The notes beneath the pieces are model-generated. The model saw only the letters and a program-made list of their open reading frames with translations, was not told the origin of the DNA and made no database searches. Source: Metellina segmentata (taxonomy: Eukaryota > Arthropoda > Arachnida > Araneae > Tetragnathidae). Taken from it: a DNA stretch of 64,000 bases. A program made the translations under genes and the position numbers. The stretch covers positions 34,079,742 to 34,143,741 of the forward strand of contig OX375881.1 of NCBI GenBank assembly GCA_947359465.1, in the 5' to 3' direction. This document shows, one piece after another, positions 33,460-44,295 of this stretch; the first letter of the stretch is position 1; every line of letters begins with the position of its first letter.

Positions 33460-35040
33460 AATATGAGCAGATCGGCTGTGGCTGACACATCACAGATTTT
33501 AAAGAAAATTAATTTTTAAAAAGATCACATATAGTAAGTAAGAACTGCCAAATATTAGAAGTCCAAAATGTATACTTTACTTTGAATTGAATTTTAAAGT
33601 TCAAGGTCACACAAATATAGATTTTTTAACAGTAAAAGTAGCCTGTTTGAGACCCTACATTTCAATAAGTTATTGACACAAATTAAAATGTTTTATATTG
33701 TTACATTCTTCAATAAAAGGTCTTTTAGGAAATGTCATAGTATAGTTTTAATCCGTCACTGCTCATTATCAGAGATCAGCGAAATTAGAGAATTTGCTTA
33801 ACTGATACAAATTTCAAATTGCTCTACTACCTCTAAAAATGGGGAAAGACAGTATCAAAATTATTCTTAACAAAACACTTCTTCTATGTAAAAGTTTAGT
33901 ACAATTTAGTGATTGTGTTTCTATTCCTTATTTAAGAAAAAAATAATAATAATAAAGTAAAATAATTGAAAACAGCGATTTTTCAATTTCTTTTTAAATG
34001 CAAATTTTATTCTGAAGGACAACTCTGAAAACCTCACAAATTTTCAGCATTATTGTCTGTCCTGAAATTTCCATCATTGCAATTTGTTTATTTTCGTTCC
34101 AGGAACATTTTTAACTAGATGGAAATTATTGTTTTATTTTATCGCATGATGAATCAAAAAAGGCGGGAACACGCCAGTAAGACATACATTTCCGCCTTTG
34201 AAAGAGATGCTATTACATTCAATGGCAGATAACCGAATAAATAAACACTATTAAAATCGATTACGGTTATAAATGTGCTTGGTTTGTTAAACCAAAAGCT
34301 TTCGAGCACCGGCGAATGTTCAATGGCAATCCAGAAGTGTTCCATCAGTTACCGCAGCCATTAAGGGAACGCGTAACTATCATTTGTACATTCCTATTCC
34401 CAATTGTACGTCACAAATTCGTGTCTCATACATATCACAATCGCCAGCGAAAGAGGTAAAGAATTTAAAAAGAATTCGTCAGCACAAAAAAATTTATAGA
34501 AGATGCAAAATTTAACATGGGGGTTTTACCACATTGTGAATTTGAAAAGGTAATTAGTTAAAAGTTGTAATATCTATGATACTAAGTTGAAATTTTTAAG
34601 CTTGTTTTGACAAATATTTTTTTTTCTGCTTTTATAATTACGTTAAAAATGATTTGGTATTTCTTAGTTGATTTAGGGTTTCATTATATGTGTTTAATTT
34701 TTTCTGTCATTGAAGTTCTCGTAATATACAAAGACTGTGAAGCAAATGTTGTTATATTTTGATTTTATTGTTGTTGCTTTAGGACCATTACGTAGTTATG
34801 CCATGGTAATTGGTTTGGTACATCTTCATTTCGTAATCATTTACTACAGTGTAGTAAACATTACAGTTACATTATAGCGTAATATGTACAGTATGTATTT
34901 AAGTATTTCAGCAATTGAATATTAAATCGTTCCTCGCCTCAATTTATTATTGAAAATAAAGTACTCTTAAAAACATTTATTATCATTTGTTTTGAAAACA
35001 CTTGTTCAACACTGATGAAAAAAACTATATAGAGACATTA
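33460..35040. other. Intergenic, nothing recognised
   Basis: AT-rich. A 63-codon frame at 34154-34345 (-) has no recognisable family. No repeat ends identified. Confidence 0.4.
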
Positions 35041-35044
35041 AAAG

Positions 35045-35220
35045 TGTACTTTTCTGGCCTTTTGCTTTGCAAAATCTATTAAGATTTTGCCTGTATCTAT
35101 GGCATTGAGCACCTCATTTTCTATAGGCAAGATCGTTAATCCGTTTAGATGCTCTTGGGAAATGGTCGACCACAGGTAGTTTTTAATAAGTTTCAATTTG
35201 AAAAAACTCTTCTCTCAACT
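35045..35220 (-). pseudogene. hAT (ZMYM1-like) transposase C-terminal fragment
   Basis: On the - strand one uninterrupted frame reads FFKLKLIKNYLWSTISQEHL then NGLTILPIENEVLNAIDTGK and ends in a basic DFAKQKARK. This order (FSKLKLIKNYLRS...LAMLSIE...) is the C-terminal dimerisation region of hAT elements. Only about 55 codons remain. Confidence 0.65.
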
Positions 35221-35400
35221 AGGGATGCGACATCGACAGCAAAACATCGATGTTATAAATTAAAACATCAATGTTGATAAAACACAGCCCCAAAAGCATG
35301 ACTTTTTTAAACATCAGTGTATTTAGACTTTTTCCCCCATTTCTTAAAACTGGATTAGAAACATCAAACATTGATGTTTGACGGGGGGGGGGATTTAACT
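35216..35400. repeat. AACATCGATGTT repeat
   Basis: Contains 'gggatgcgacatcgac', 'aaaacatcgatgtt', 'aaacatcaatgttgat' and 'aaacattgatgttt' palindromic pieces, shared with 40620-40930. A 7-10 G run follows near 35385. Confidence 0.5.
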
Positions 35401-35839
35401 TGTAATTCGCCGTGTTTATTAATTTATAGCTTCGACTTTTTTAACTGTCAAAAGAAAGTAAAAAAAATTAATACGAACAATTAACAAATCTTTTATTTTC
35501 AAATTGAACAATATAAAAGAAAATGATGTTTGCAACAATTTGACATAGGTACTACTAACTATAAGTACAATTACGTAGGTATAACATATACGTAGGGTGT
35601 GACATTCGGCACCCCATATTCTCCTCGTGGAGCCCCAACCTCCAATGGAGATAATGCCATCGTGTCATTGGACGGGGGGGGGTAAGCACAGATATGCCTC
35701 ACATGCTAAACAATCCTTAGTGATAACTCACATTGTCATAAGTTCCAGATACTTCTAGACATTTCAATCCTTGGTGATATGTATTTTGTCTAGTCACTGT
35801 TTAACTCTGTTTTCTTACTTATGGGTACAATTATTTCTT

Positions 35840-36345
35840 AGTCACCAAGTGCTTGTGTAAAAGCTGTTGGCCGCAATTGCCTTTTCCTGGGTTCAAATTC
35901 ACTAATTATTGAATTATTTTCTTAAAAATAATTCCCATTTAATTTTAAAATACAAGTCTACAACTAGAAAATAAATCCTTTTAAAACTAATTGTTACTTT
36001 GTCCACCCCTAGATGGCGATATCTGTCATTTTAACACCACTAGAAAATATATACAAGAAAACCAAATCTATGTGTTTAAATATTTCTTCATTACTTTAAA
36101 AGTCACTAAATGGCGCTTCCAGTCGTTCAGGGCCTAAACCTAATTAATTAGAAAATTAGTTATTCAAAATACAAAAAAAAAATCCAAATCCCACCACTTT
36201 AAAATATACACAAGTCCATTTTTACCACACTACATTGGTACATTCAAACACCTCTTCTTCACAATTGCTCGACGGCTCAATGGTTGGAATATCTGCTTTC
36301 GAATCCCATGGTCCTCGGTTCAAGTCCGAGAAAATCCTTTTTTAA
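35840..36345 (+). repeat. tRNA-derived SINE-like pair
   Basis: Two tRNA-like heads. At 36266-36337: A-box-like 'ggctcaatggttgg' and B box GGTTCAAGTCC (36318-36328) with a paired arm (ctcgg...ccgag). At about 35855-35905: a weaker one with 'gggttcaaattc'. Around them recur 'agatggcgatatctgtc', 'aaatggcgcttccagtc' and 'tgatggtgctaccagtc' blocks, typical of a SINE body. Not functional tRNAs: the acceptor stems do not pair. Confidence 0.5.
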
Positions 36346-36564
36346 TTTCAAATAATATGGTTGCTCATCCCACCACCTGATGGTGCTACCAGTCTTACAT
36401 CACCACAGTAATACACAGTCATCTTATTCCACCAAAATGTAAACAAACGTCAACCCCTTATCAGAAGTCATTCCCATTTCCTTATCAGTAATCCCATCAA
36501 GGCGGCAGAATTTCTTTTTTTGTTCTTTTCCAACGAAGATATAACAATGATACTGACATAAGAA

Positions 36565-36955
36565 TTAAACACTCCAGTCGGATGGGGAGGTTTCGGGCTT
36601 CAGTATTCGACGAGTTTTAACGTTGAAGACTTATTTAATGAAATTCAATGTTTCAAAACTCAAGATGTTGAACTCATTGCGGATATAGTCAGCAACTCAA
36701 CTTTTACTTGTTTTAGTGTATATGCAAATATCCTCTTAAATATCCGTATCCAAATGTAGAAATTGCCCTCAGGATTTTTTTTTACCTTACCGGTTACAGT
36801 GGCGTTTTATGAGCGGAGTTTTAGTAAGTTGAAACGTAGTAAAAACTACATCCGGTCTAGCAGGGGGCAAGGATTTGACAAACCTTACTATTTCTTTCAT
36901 TTTACAAAAAGTGGCCGAAAATATGAACTTTTGAAACATAGCATGGGGTAAGAAC
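36565..36955 (+). pseudogene. hAT (ZMYM1-like) transposase C-terminal fragment
   Basis: The + strand reads FNVEDLFNEIQCFKTQDVEL, a stop at 36757-36759, then LPVTVAFYERSFSKLKRSKN. LPVTVAxxERSFSKLK is the hAT C-terminal signature. After it the frame degenerates. One of several independent hAT pieces in this 9-kb stretch. Confidence 0.65.
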
Positions 36956-37023
36956 GTTTGAGAAAACTTGCTAATTCATCCATTTTACAAAAGGTGGCAT
37001 AAAATATGGACTTTTACAACATA
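36884..37023 (+). repeat. Imperfect 83-bp direct repeat
   Basis: 'ttcattttacaaaaagtggc..aaaatatgaacttttgaaacata' at 36895-36940 and a diverged copy at 36978-37023. Confidence 0.5.
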
Positions 37024-37029
37024 ATCACA

Positions 37030-37750
37030 GAATTTGCCTTGCGAAAATCAAAAAAAGTAAAATTGTAAGTTTCTGGTTTTACAATTTTCCATGTAGTTTA
37101 TTTTATGAACTTTTTTTTAATGATAAATTAAGTAGTAATTTAGTTACGCTTTTTATTTTTAGCTCTAGTTCTGCCTATATACATTTTGACAAGGGGGCGT
37201 CAAGTCTTACCTTTGCCAAGGGCGTCAGAACCCATTATATGGCACTGGCGCCGGCTTTGTTGGCACCCGACGCACAAAAAAAAACATATTACCTTTAGGG
37301 TCATTCAAATATCGATATCAATTTTTTGTTATTTTAAGACCCCTCCCCTAGGGTGGAGCTTATTTTTGAACTATTAAAATATGGTCTTCTCATCTTCTAA
37401 TTTTGTTCCTTTTTACAAAAATAAAAATCAGGCAAAATATTAGCACAATTGAACAATATTTAGAGGCAGCTGAATGATGGAAAAGTTTTTAATGTACATG
37501 ATAAATGTACGCAAAGTCATGGAAAATTAAATTAAATACCACCACCTTTAAATATATTAAAAAATTTTTAAGCTTTATATTTTGACTCATAGATGGCAGA
37601 TCTTGATTATGTAAAACTGTAAGAAGCACATGGCAAAAATCAGATAATCTATTTTGTGCTGTAGTCATGCACTGTCTAGAACTTTTGATCTCTGTTTATA
37701 ATTTTCGAATGTTTGATGCTTTTATTTTAAATATGGTATATTTCTTTTGG
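37030..37750. other. Intergenic, nothing recognised
   Basis: AT-rich, containing a short GC-richer patch 37185-37280 ('gggggcgtcaag', 'ggcgccggc') that may be a decayed hAT fragment. No supported gene. Confidence 0.35.
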
Positions 37751-37759
37751 ATTACTGAC

Positions 37760-39954
37760 TAGAAATGGCTAAAGCAACAAGATTGCAAATTCAATTCTAA
37801 CTTCTTGGTGATTCAATTTCTGAATTAAATGGCAGCAAGTTGACATCCTTATGAATGGCTCTATGATTTTTCTTACATCGCCATCTTGAAATGAAAGATA
37901 CCATAAAGCAAGCATCATCTGTTACCATTAAGGAAATAGCAAAATTTTGGCAAAAATCTAGCATTCCCATGTGAGAGCAACAACATTGTCAAATCAAGCT
38001 TGAAAAGTTATTTGAAGAATGGAGACTTCTTAAGAAAAACAAAGCAAGGATTTCACCAACTCAGAGTGCTAAGGAGGTAGCTTTTGTTTCCAAGCTTGAA
38101 GATCTTTTTGACATAGCACATGCAGATGCACTAACAATGACATCAGTATAAAAAGAAGATAAGGAATATTTGATATTACAGAGAAAAAAGGGGAGATGCG
38201 GGTCAATGGCTGGAGTAGATAAAACACTTGCCATTATAGAAAAAAAAGCATATGAAAGAAACAAAAAGTTCCTTGCTGATGAGTCTCAAAGCAGCTCAGC
38301 AGAAAAAAATGATGAAAAGTTGGAAACTGAGGACAGTACAGTTCATGTTGGAGAAGAAAAGGAAAGAAAACGGGGACGAAAAACCATAATTACTCCAGAA
38401 CTTGCAGCAGCACTAGATCGTACAAAGGTGTCAGACCGAAAGGCTGCCTTTATTATATCAGAAGCTGCAAAAAGATTAGGACAGAACATTGATGAATTTG
38501 CTCTAAACAAAGACTCAATTCGTAGACAAAGAATGGAAGAGAGAGCTAATAAGTATGAAAAAATAAAGACCAAGTTTCAAGGCAAGAATCCTTTTGTCAT
38601 TCATTGGGATGAAAAATTGATGCATGACCTGGCTGGAAAAGAGAAAGTTGATCGCTTGCCAGTATTAGTTTCTTGGAAAGGAGCTACTCAACTGCTAGCT
38701 ATTGCCAAGATTCCATCTGCAACAGGAGAGGCTCAGGCTGCAGCTGTCTTTGAAGTCATTGAAGACTGGGGTACAGTAGACAATATTCGAGCTATGTGCT
38801 TTGACACTACCAGCTCAAACACTGGTCCTAATTCTGGTGCCTGTGTCCTTCTAGAAAAAAAGCTGAAGAGCTCTTATCACTTGCTTGCAGACATCACCTT
38901 ATGGAGCTGATAATTGGTACAGTGATTGATGTATGGGAGTCAGATCTTTTCCTGAAGTTGGACTATTTAAACGCTTTTCAAGAATATTGGGGATTCATTG
39001 ATGCAGACAAGTATGAACCAGGAATTTCATCTGATGTTGTCGCAGTACTAGTAGAAGATATAAAGCAAGAGACAACTGACTATGCAAAGAAGTACCTGGA
39101 ACAAAGAGAACCAAAGCTAAGAAGGAATTTTAAAGAATTCTTAGAACTCGTAATTATATTTCTTGGTGCTGTCCCAGCAAGGGGAGTCCAATTTATGTCA
39201 CCGGGAGCTATGCACCATGCCCGCCTGGATGTCCAAAGTTATATATTCTCTCAAGATCTGGATATTCAAGGCTCAATTTAAACTGACGTCAAAAGAAGAA
39301 CTACCCGATGTGTGTGTTTTCACAGTCCGTGTATACTTGAAAGCTTGGATATCTGCACCTCAAGCTTCATGTGCTCCTTACAATTACCTGTTGTTGCTGA
39401 AGTCACTACTTGAATAGTCATCAATACATTCAGACATTTCTAAGTCAACATCTCGTAAATTTGCTAATCACTTGTGGAATTTGTCATATGAACTTGTTGG
39501 TTTAGCTTTATTTGATAGTTTGGTTAGTATATCAACCAAAAGATGGATGGTGAATGCTATGCAGTATGATTATACTGAAAAATTAGATCAAAATTACTCT
39601 AAGCTAATCAGTATTGCTCTTCATTCACACAAGAATAAAAACTTGGAAGATTTTGTCACAGCCTAGTCATTGATATTGTTTCAACTGTTGGAACTTCCAG
39701 TTGGATATCTTGCAGTTGATCCAGACTTGTGGGAGTTGAGAGAGGACTACAAACAGGCTAAAGAGATAATAAAATCTTTAGAAGTAGTAAGTGACCATGC
39801 TAAACGTGCAGTTGCACTTATTCAGGAATACAGTGGATTGATAACTCATGATGAAATGCAGCTACAATTCTTGCTAAAAGTTGTTGAAGATCATCGCAAA
39901 ATATACCCTGACAGCGGGAAAATTACCTTGTCTCAGCCTTTGCAAAGGCAATGA
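37760..39954 (+). pseudogene. DDE/hAT-like transposase pseudogene (arthropod family)
   Basis: A long decayed reading frame. Frame 1 from about 37855 shows FFLHRHLEMKDTIKQASSV and IKLEKLFEEWRLLKKNKARI, with stops near 37864, 37972 and 38149. It then has a 246-codon open stretch (38170-38910) with GRKTIITPELAAALDRTKVS, FVIHWDEKLM, LPVLVSWKGATQLLAI and CFDTTSSNTGPNSGA. Near 38870 the similarity moves to frame 0 (CRHHLMELI, a C-x2-H-like motif, then YLEQREPKLRRNFKEF), and returns to frame 1 near 39215 (YSLKIWIFKAQFKLT). Frame-1 stops at 39415 and 39664 precede a last segment, LWELREDYKQAKEIIKSLEV. The D..D..CxxH-E layout suggests an RNase H-fold transposase akin to hAT; the exact superfamily is uncertain. 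At least two frameshifts and five stops: inactive. Confidence 0.65.
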
Positions 39955-40365
39955 AATTTTATTGTAAAATAAAAAACTGATAATCTTTACAATAAATTGC
40001 ATATATTGTTTTAAATTAATGCATTAAATACTTTGTAAATACATATGTTAAGGTATAGCTAATACTTTAATTTTTCTTATTTTTATAAACTTTGTGTCAA
40101 TTGAGCTACCCCTAAATATTAAAATTTATTGCTGAAACTTTTTACGTAGTGTTTTTATATGAAAAGGAACAAAGTTAGAGGGTGAGACTTGGAAAAAAAA
40201 TCATGTATTTTAAGCTCCATCCTACCCTACCCCGAAAGTATCAAGCGATATCGAGGAACAAAATACCTCCCCTACCTCTCATTTGATATCAATATATATC
40301 ATCCTCCAACTAAATTTCACACTAAAAATCTTACAAGACCAATTTTTATTTTCATTTAAATAGGT
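39955..40365. other. Intergenic, nothing recognised
   Basis: AT-rich 3' flank of the transposase pseudogene; AATAAA-like motifs occur near 39968 and 39990. No gene. Confidence 0.4.
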
Positions 40366-40617
40366 ATAATTGATGCAAAAGAGCTGGCAGAGAAATTGGA
40401 GATCAGTCCAGAGTTCCCAGCTAAAACTCACATCAAGCCAAGGAAAATAAAGAAAATTTTCTTATAAAGGCAGAGGGGGAGGGGGGGTCAACCTATTGAG
40501 TAAGGAAAGACCTCAATCAAAGCAAACTTCTATGCGGTTTTAAATCAAGCAATCAGTTCTTGTCAGAAAGGTTGGATCAAATGCAGAAGCATAGTGGTAA
40601 CTTCAAATTTATCTATG
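40366..40617 (+). pseudogene. hAT (ZMYM1-like) transposase middle fragment
   Basis: The + strand encodes IIDAKELAEKLEISPEFPAK then IKPRKIKKIFL, a stop, then KANFYAVLNQAISSCQ and, after a one-base shift near 40567, ERLDQMQKHSGNFKFIY. In ZMYM1-like hAT proteins these two blocks lie consecutively upstream of the ERSFSKLK region. Broken copy. Confidence 0.55.
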
Positions 40618-40935
40618 TATTTACCATCGATGTATTGGAGCCGATGTTTTTTTTAACATCGATGTGTTTTAGATGAAAAGAGTACCATACAAAATTAAAA
40701 AATAACCAAGTAGCATAATTTTCATAATTGAACATACTTTTAGATCAAAGTGGCTAATGGCGAAGGGTCTGAAAAGTAGGGATGCGATATCGATGTCAAT
40801 GTTTTCAAAACATCGATGTTTTATAAAAACATTGATGTATTTACCATAGATTTATTGGATGCGATGTTTGTTTATACGATGAATGCGATGTTTGATGTTG
40901 GATCGATGTTTTATTTTTAAATGAAAAAACACCAT
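40618..40935. repeat. AACATCGATGTT repeats
   Basis: Several palindromic 'aacatcgatgt(t)' motifs at 40660, 40810 and 40905, and 'gggatgcgatatcgatg' at 40779, related to 35216-35400. Confidence 0.5.
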
Positions 40936-41559
40936 AGTAAAAATTAAGAAAAATAACCGTACAACTAAGTATTTGTCAGTGATGGCGACACCTGTCCCAT
41001 CAGAAAGAGGGAACTAAACCCTAACTGGTGGGATAGTTAGTGAAAAAAGAAATCAGCTTAAGGTTGAATAAAGTTAACGAACTTCTTTTCTTTACAAGCT
41101 GTAAACAGCAAATATTGGGTCGTATAATAATTATAGGCCCCAATATTTTTTATTCGCAGTAAATGAAAAATAAGTTTGGTCTGTTTCTCTTGTGGCGTCT
41201 AGTGTACAGGTGACGGGGACTCACAGAAAAACTCACTTGAAAACGTAACAATATTTATTAGTATCGTGATACGAGGAGAATTATAGGGCGCAATGGATCT
41301 GGATTATCTGCCGCTACCGGTCTAGTCTGCTATGCGTAGGACGGACGTCCTAATTCTGACCGGTATGGTCGTCCGGTAGCACAATCTGTGTCTACCGAAA
41401 ATATAGGCCTCAAAGAATTTGGCATAAAAAAAACCCCGAAATATCAGAAAAAAAAATTATTTGGAACTATGCCATATTTTCACTTTCCGCTTTTCGCAAT
41501 TAAATGGGAATGCGTAGTCTCTGCTCAAACGATTCTACAGCGAACCTTTTGACTGGCAT
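40936..41559. other. Intergenic, nothing recognised
   Basis: No coding content recognised. It includes a GC-richer patch with 'tctaccggtctagtctgctat'-like sequence near 41315-41400 (not identified). Confidence 0.35.
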
Positions 41560-42703
41560 TGTTTTGTTCTTTTTTTGTAAAATCGGGATCGTTTAAGATC
41601 GATTGCAAATTTCAACGGATTTGAAATCTGCGGGAAATTTTACTCTCTTTATTTGTCTTTATTTTCTTTTAATAAATAAATTTCAATTAAATATTTATAT
41701 TTTCGCCAGAGATCGTAACGTCAAGCTGATTGGTAAGGTAAGGTAATTTTAGTTAACGTCGTACTAGAGCAACACAACGGGCTATTGACGACGGTCCGGG
41801 ATCAGTCCCTTAAGGGAAAGATCCGAGGACAACACCTCGTAATTTTGAACCACGTTCAGATGACGAAGCAACACCTGAGCTGGCACCCCACTCTCCAAAC
41901 TTCCACGCCAACCCAACGTGAGGACTTTCGGCCACGACAGATTTAAGGTGCACCAGCCGCCTCTACACCATACGCTTACGAACATCCATGCACCGAACCC
42001 GGATTCGAACCAGGAACCTTCCGATCTAGAGGCTAACACCTTAACCACTATACCGGTTGGTCGGCGTCAAGCTGATTGGATCTCTTCGCATTTCGAATTT
42101 TGTTGAATTTGAAGCGAAGTTTTTTTTTATCGCGGGGAACTCGGAGAAAATTATTTTTTTTCGTTTCCGCTTTGATTTTTCTAGGAGGAATAATTTTCCA
42201 GCCAGACGATAAATCTTTTAGCTGGACTCACTAAGTTATTTTTTCTATCTCCTTGACCATTAAAGATGGAGTAAAAATTTCAACGGATTTGAAATCTGCG
42301 AAAAATTTCACTTTGGATCGATACCTAAAAATATGATTTTCTTTAAATAAATAATTTTAAATTGAATATATCTTTTATATTTTCGCAAGAGATTGTGACG
42401 TCACGTGAAACAGGTTGCATCTTCTGCCCTTCGCGTTAATAAAAAAAAGAAACATTACATTTCATGTCCTATTGCATTTCAGGAAATGAGAGCAAAAAAT
42501 AAAAAACATTTTGACTGGGATTGTTAATTCTTTTTCGTTAAATCGGAATCGCCAAAGATAGATTAAAAATTTCAACGGATTTGAAATCTGCGAAAACTTT
42601 TACACCAGATTAATGACTTACATCACGGCGATACTAGTGGTGTTGGTTTGCGAAGCCAACACCACGGCTACGACTAACGCCGGGCTATCCACGCAGTGGC
42701 TAG
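41560..42703 (+). mobile_element. Helitron-like non-autonomous element, copy 4, with SINE insert
   Basis: Three internal units ('caacggatttgaaatctgcg' at about 41616, 42281 and 42576). It ends with a hairpin, TATCCACGCAGTGG context, and CTAG at 42700-42703 followed by T. An inverted 'ggtgttggtttgcgaagccaacacc'-type stem (42637-42663) lies just upstream. The 5' TCTCTACTA end was not found. A SINE interrupts it at 41734-42064. Confidence 0.65.
41734..42064 (-). repeat. tRNA-derived SINE with 15-bp target duplication
   Basis: CGTCAAGCTGATTGG occurs at 41719-41733 and exactly again at 42065-42079, bracketing 331 bp. On the - strand the insert starts with a tRNA-like head: A-box-like TAGTGGTTAAGGTG, B box GGTTCGAATCC (about 42001-42011). 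It ends in short direct repeats (taccttacctta). The target lies within Helitron sequence, so the SINE inserted later. Confidence 0.85.
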
Positions 42704-42819
42704 TAATATATATAAAATATCCAAAAAAAATCAGACGGATAATCATAGCACTCTGCAAGAAAAAGATGGCAAACTTCTTTACAACGTCGTAGTAGGGTTT
42801 CTCGAGAAATTATCGAAGG

Positions 42820-42820
42820 C

Positions 42821-42881
<61 letters not shown>
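42820..42881. repeat. (TA)n microsatellite, left of Tc1 insertion
   Basis: About 60 bases of near-perfect TA repeat. The tract resumes at 44272-44291 on the other side of the Tc1-like element, so the element appears to have inserted in the microsatellite. Confidence 0.9.
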
Positions 42882-42884
<3 letters not shown>

Positions 42885-43096
42885 TCCATAACAAAAAATT
42901 CGACGCACCAAGAAGGAATCATCCGATTGCTTTGAATATGTTTTGACCAAATATGCAAATGATTAAAATTTGGTGTCCAATGAATGAATAGTGCGATCAC
43001 CAACGCATCGGAACTGCGCATCCAGCAGATGTATATAAGGAGTTGTTCTTGAACTGTTTTTTAAAATTTCTGCTGTATTGCAATTTAGAATACCTT

Positions 43097-44122
43097 ATGA
43101 CTGAAAAAATGATTCGCCGCAGAATTCGAGCTCATTACGAGCAACTTTCAGAGTTTGAAAGAGGTCGTATTATTGGATTGAAAGAGGCAGGTTGGGCAAA
43201 TCGGAGAATCGCTTGTCATGTGAGTCGAAGCGATGCGGCGATTAGAAGATGCTGACAAGAGTGGGTGGACAATGGCTGATTTCAGCGTCATGATGGTAGC
43301 GGTCGACGTAGGGCCACAACAGATCGCGAGGACAGAATGATTTTCAGATCAGCTGTCACAGCGCCTGATTCATCGCTATCAACCATCAGTCGTGCGACCC
43401 ACACACGAGTGTTCATCATGACCATTCACAGACGGCTGAGAGAGCGAAATCTACGCTCGTACCGATCGTTACGCCACCTGCCACTCACGCCTGCACACTG
43501 TCGAGCCAGATTACAATGGTTCTTGGCTCGATCAGGTTGGAATGATGCTGACTGGGGACGTATAGTCTTTAGCGACGAATCACGCTTCCAACTGCGTCCT
43601 GACGATCATCGAAAACGTAGGGCAGCGTGCGGCAGCAGCGTGACTTGTCCTATTGCACGCCACGTGGCGTGCAATAGAACAAGTGGACGTGGCGTGCCCT
43701 CAACAAGGAGTTATGGTCTGGGGTGCCATTTCACTTGATAGCCGGACCCCTTTGGTCGTCATTAGAGGTACACTTACTGCACAGCGGTACGTTGACGACA
43801 TTCTGAGACCTGTTTTGCTACCGTTCCTTTCGCAGTACCCTGAACTTATTTTTCAGCAAGAAAATGCCAGACCACATACGGCACGTATTGCTATGAACTG
43901 TCTTCAAGCTTGTCAAACACTTCCTTGGCCAGCCAGATCACCATATCTCTCTCCCATCGTGCATGTCTGGGATATGATGGGAAGGCGACTGCATCCGGTC
44001 GGGAATGTTGTTGACGTAGTCCGACAATTGGAGCAAATTTTGCAAGAAATACCGCAGGAGACCATCCGGGAGCTTTATCGGTCAGCTTGCATCCAGGCTA
44101 GAGGCGGGTCAACACCTTATTG
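43097..44122 (+). pseudogene. Tc1-like transposase, inactive
   Basis: Would cut and paste the element by binding its inverted ends. Start near 43097 (MTEKMIRRRIRAHYEQLSEF). It has an N-terminal helix-turn-helix (ERGRIIGLKEAGWANRRIA), linker HDGSGRRRATT, a second HTH, then the DDE domain. In-frame stops lie at 43253-43255 and near 43276. The first catalytic Asp is present (VFSDESRF, codon 43574-43576). A frame change occurs at a 40-bp palindrome (43644-43683), after which the frame reads VMVWGAISLDSRTPLVVIRG. The second catalytic position is Glu (FQQENARPHTA, codon at 43860) instead of Asp. The third acidic residue is Val (SPIVHVW, codon at 43959) instead of Glu/Asp. The C-terminus ARGGSTPY is intact. 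Clearly dead. Confidence 0.85.
43644..43683. repeat. 40-bp near-perfect palindrome in transposase
   Basis: Arms of 20 bases with no spacer, one mismatch (left arm CTTGTCCTATTGCACGCCAC). It coincides with the frame change of the Tc1 transposase. GTGGCGTGC recurs at 43690-43698. Confidence 0.85.
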
Positions 44123-44295
44123 AGCTCGTTACTGTAAGTCTGAAATAAATCATTCAATTGTTCTGAAATTTAAATCATTTTCTATTCTGTACATAATTTT
44201 CCTATCCACCAATTTTTGTCTCCATCAGACAACTCCTTCTTGGTGCGTCGATATTTTTGTTATAGAGTGTGTGTATATATATATATATATACATA

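Larger units (their letters stand above)
42884..44267 (+). mobile_element. Tc1-like transposon with inverted ends
   Basis: Left end CTCCATAACAAAAAATTCGA then CGCACCAAGAAGGA (42884-42918). The right end is its reverse complement with few changes (44233-44267). About 1.38 kb, flanked by TA repeats as expected for TA-targeting Tc1/mariner. It carries one broken transposase. Confidence 0.88.

Noticed and set aside
36266..36337. Functional tRNA gene
   Set aside because: B box and one arm fit, but the acceptor stem does not pair and SINE-like body motifs flank it.
42696..43021. ORFs encoding long Ile-Tyr repeats on both strands
   Set aside because: Translation of the (TA)n microsatellite.
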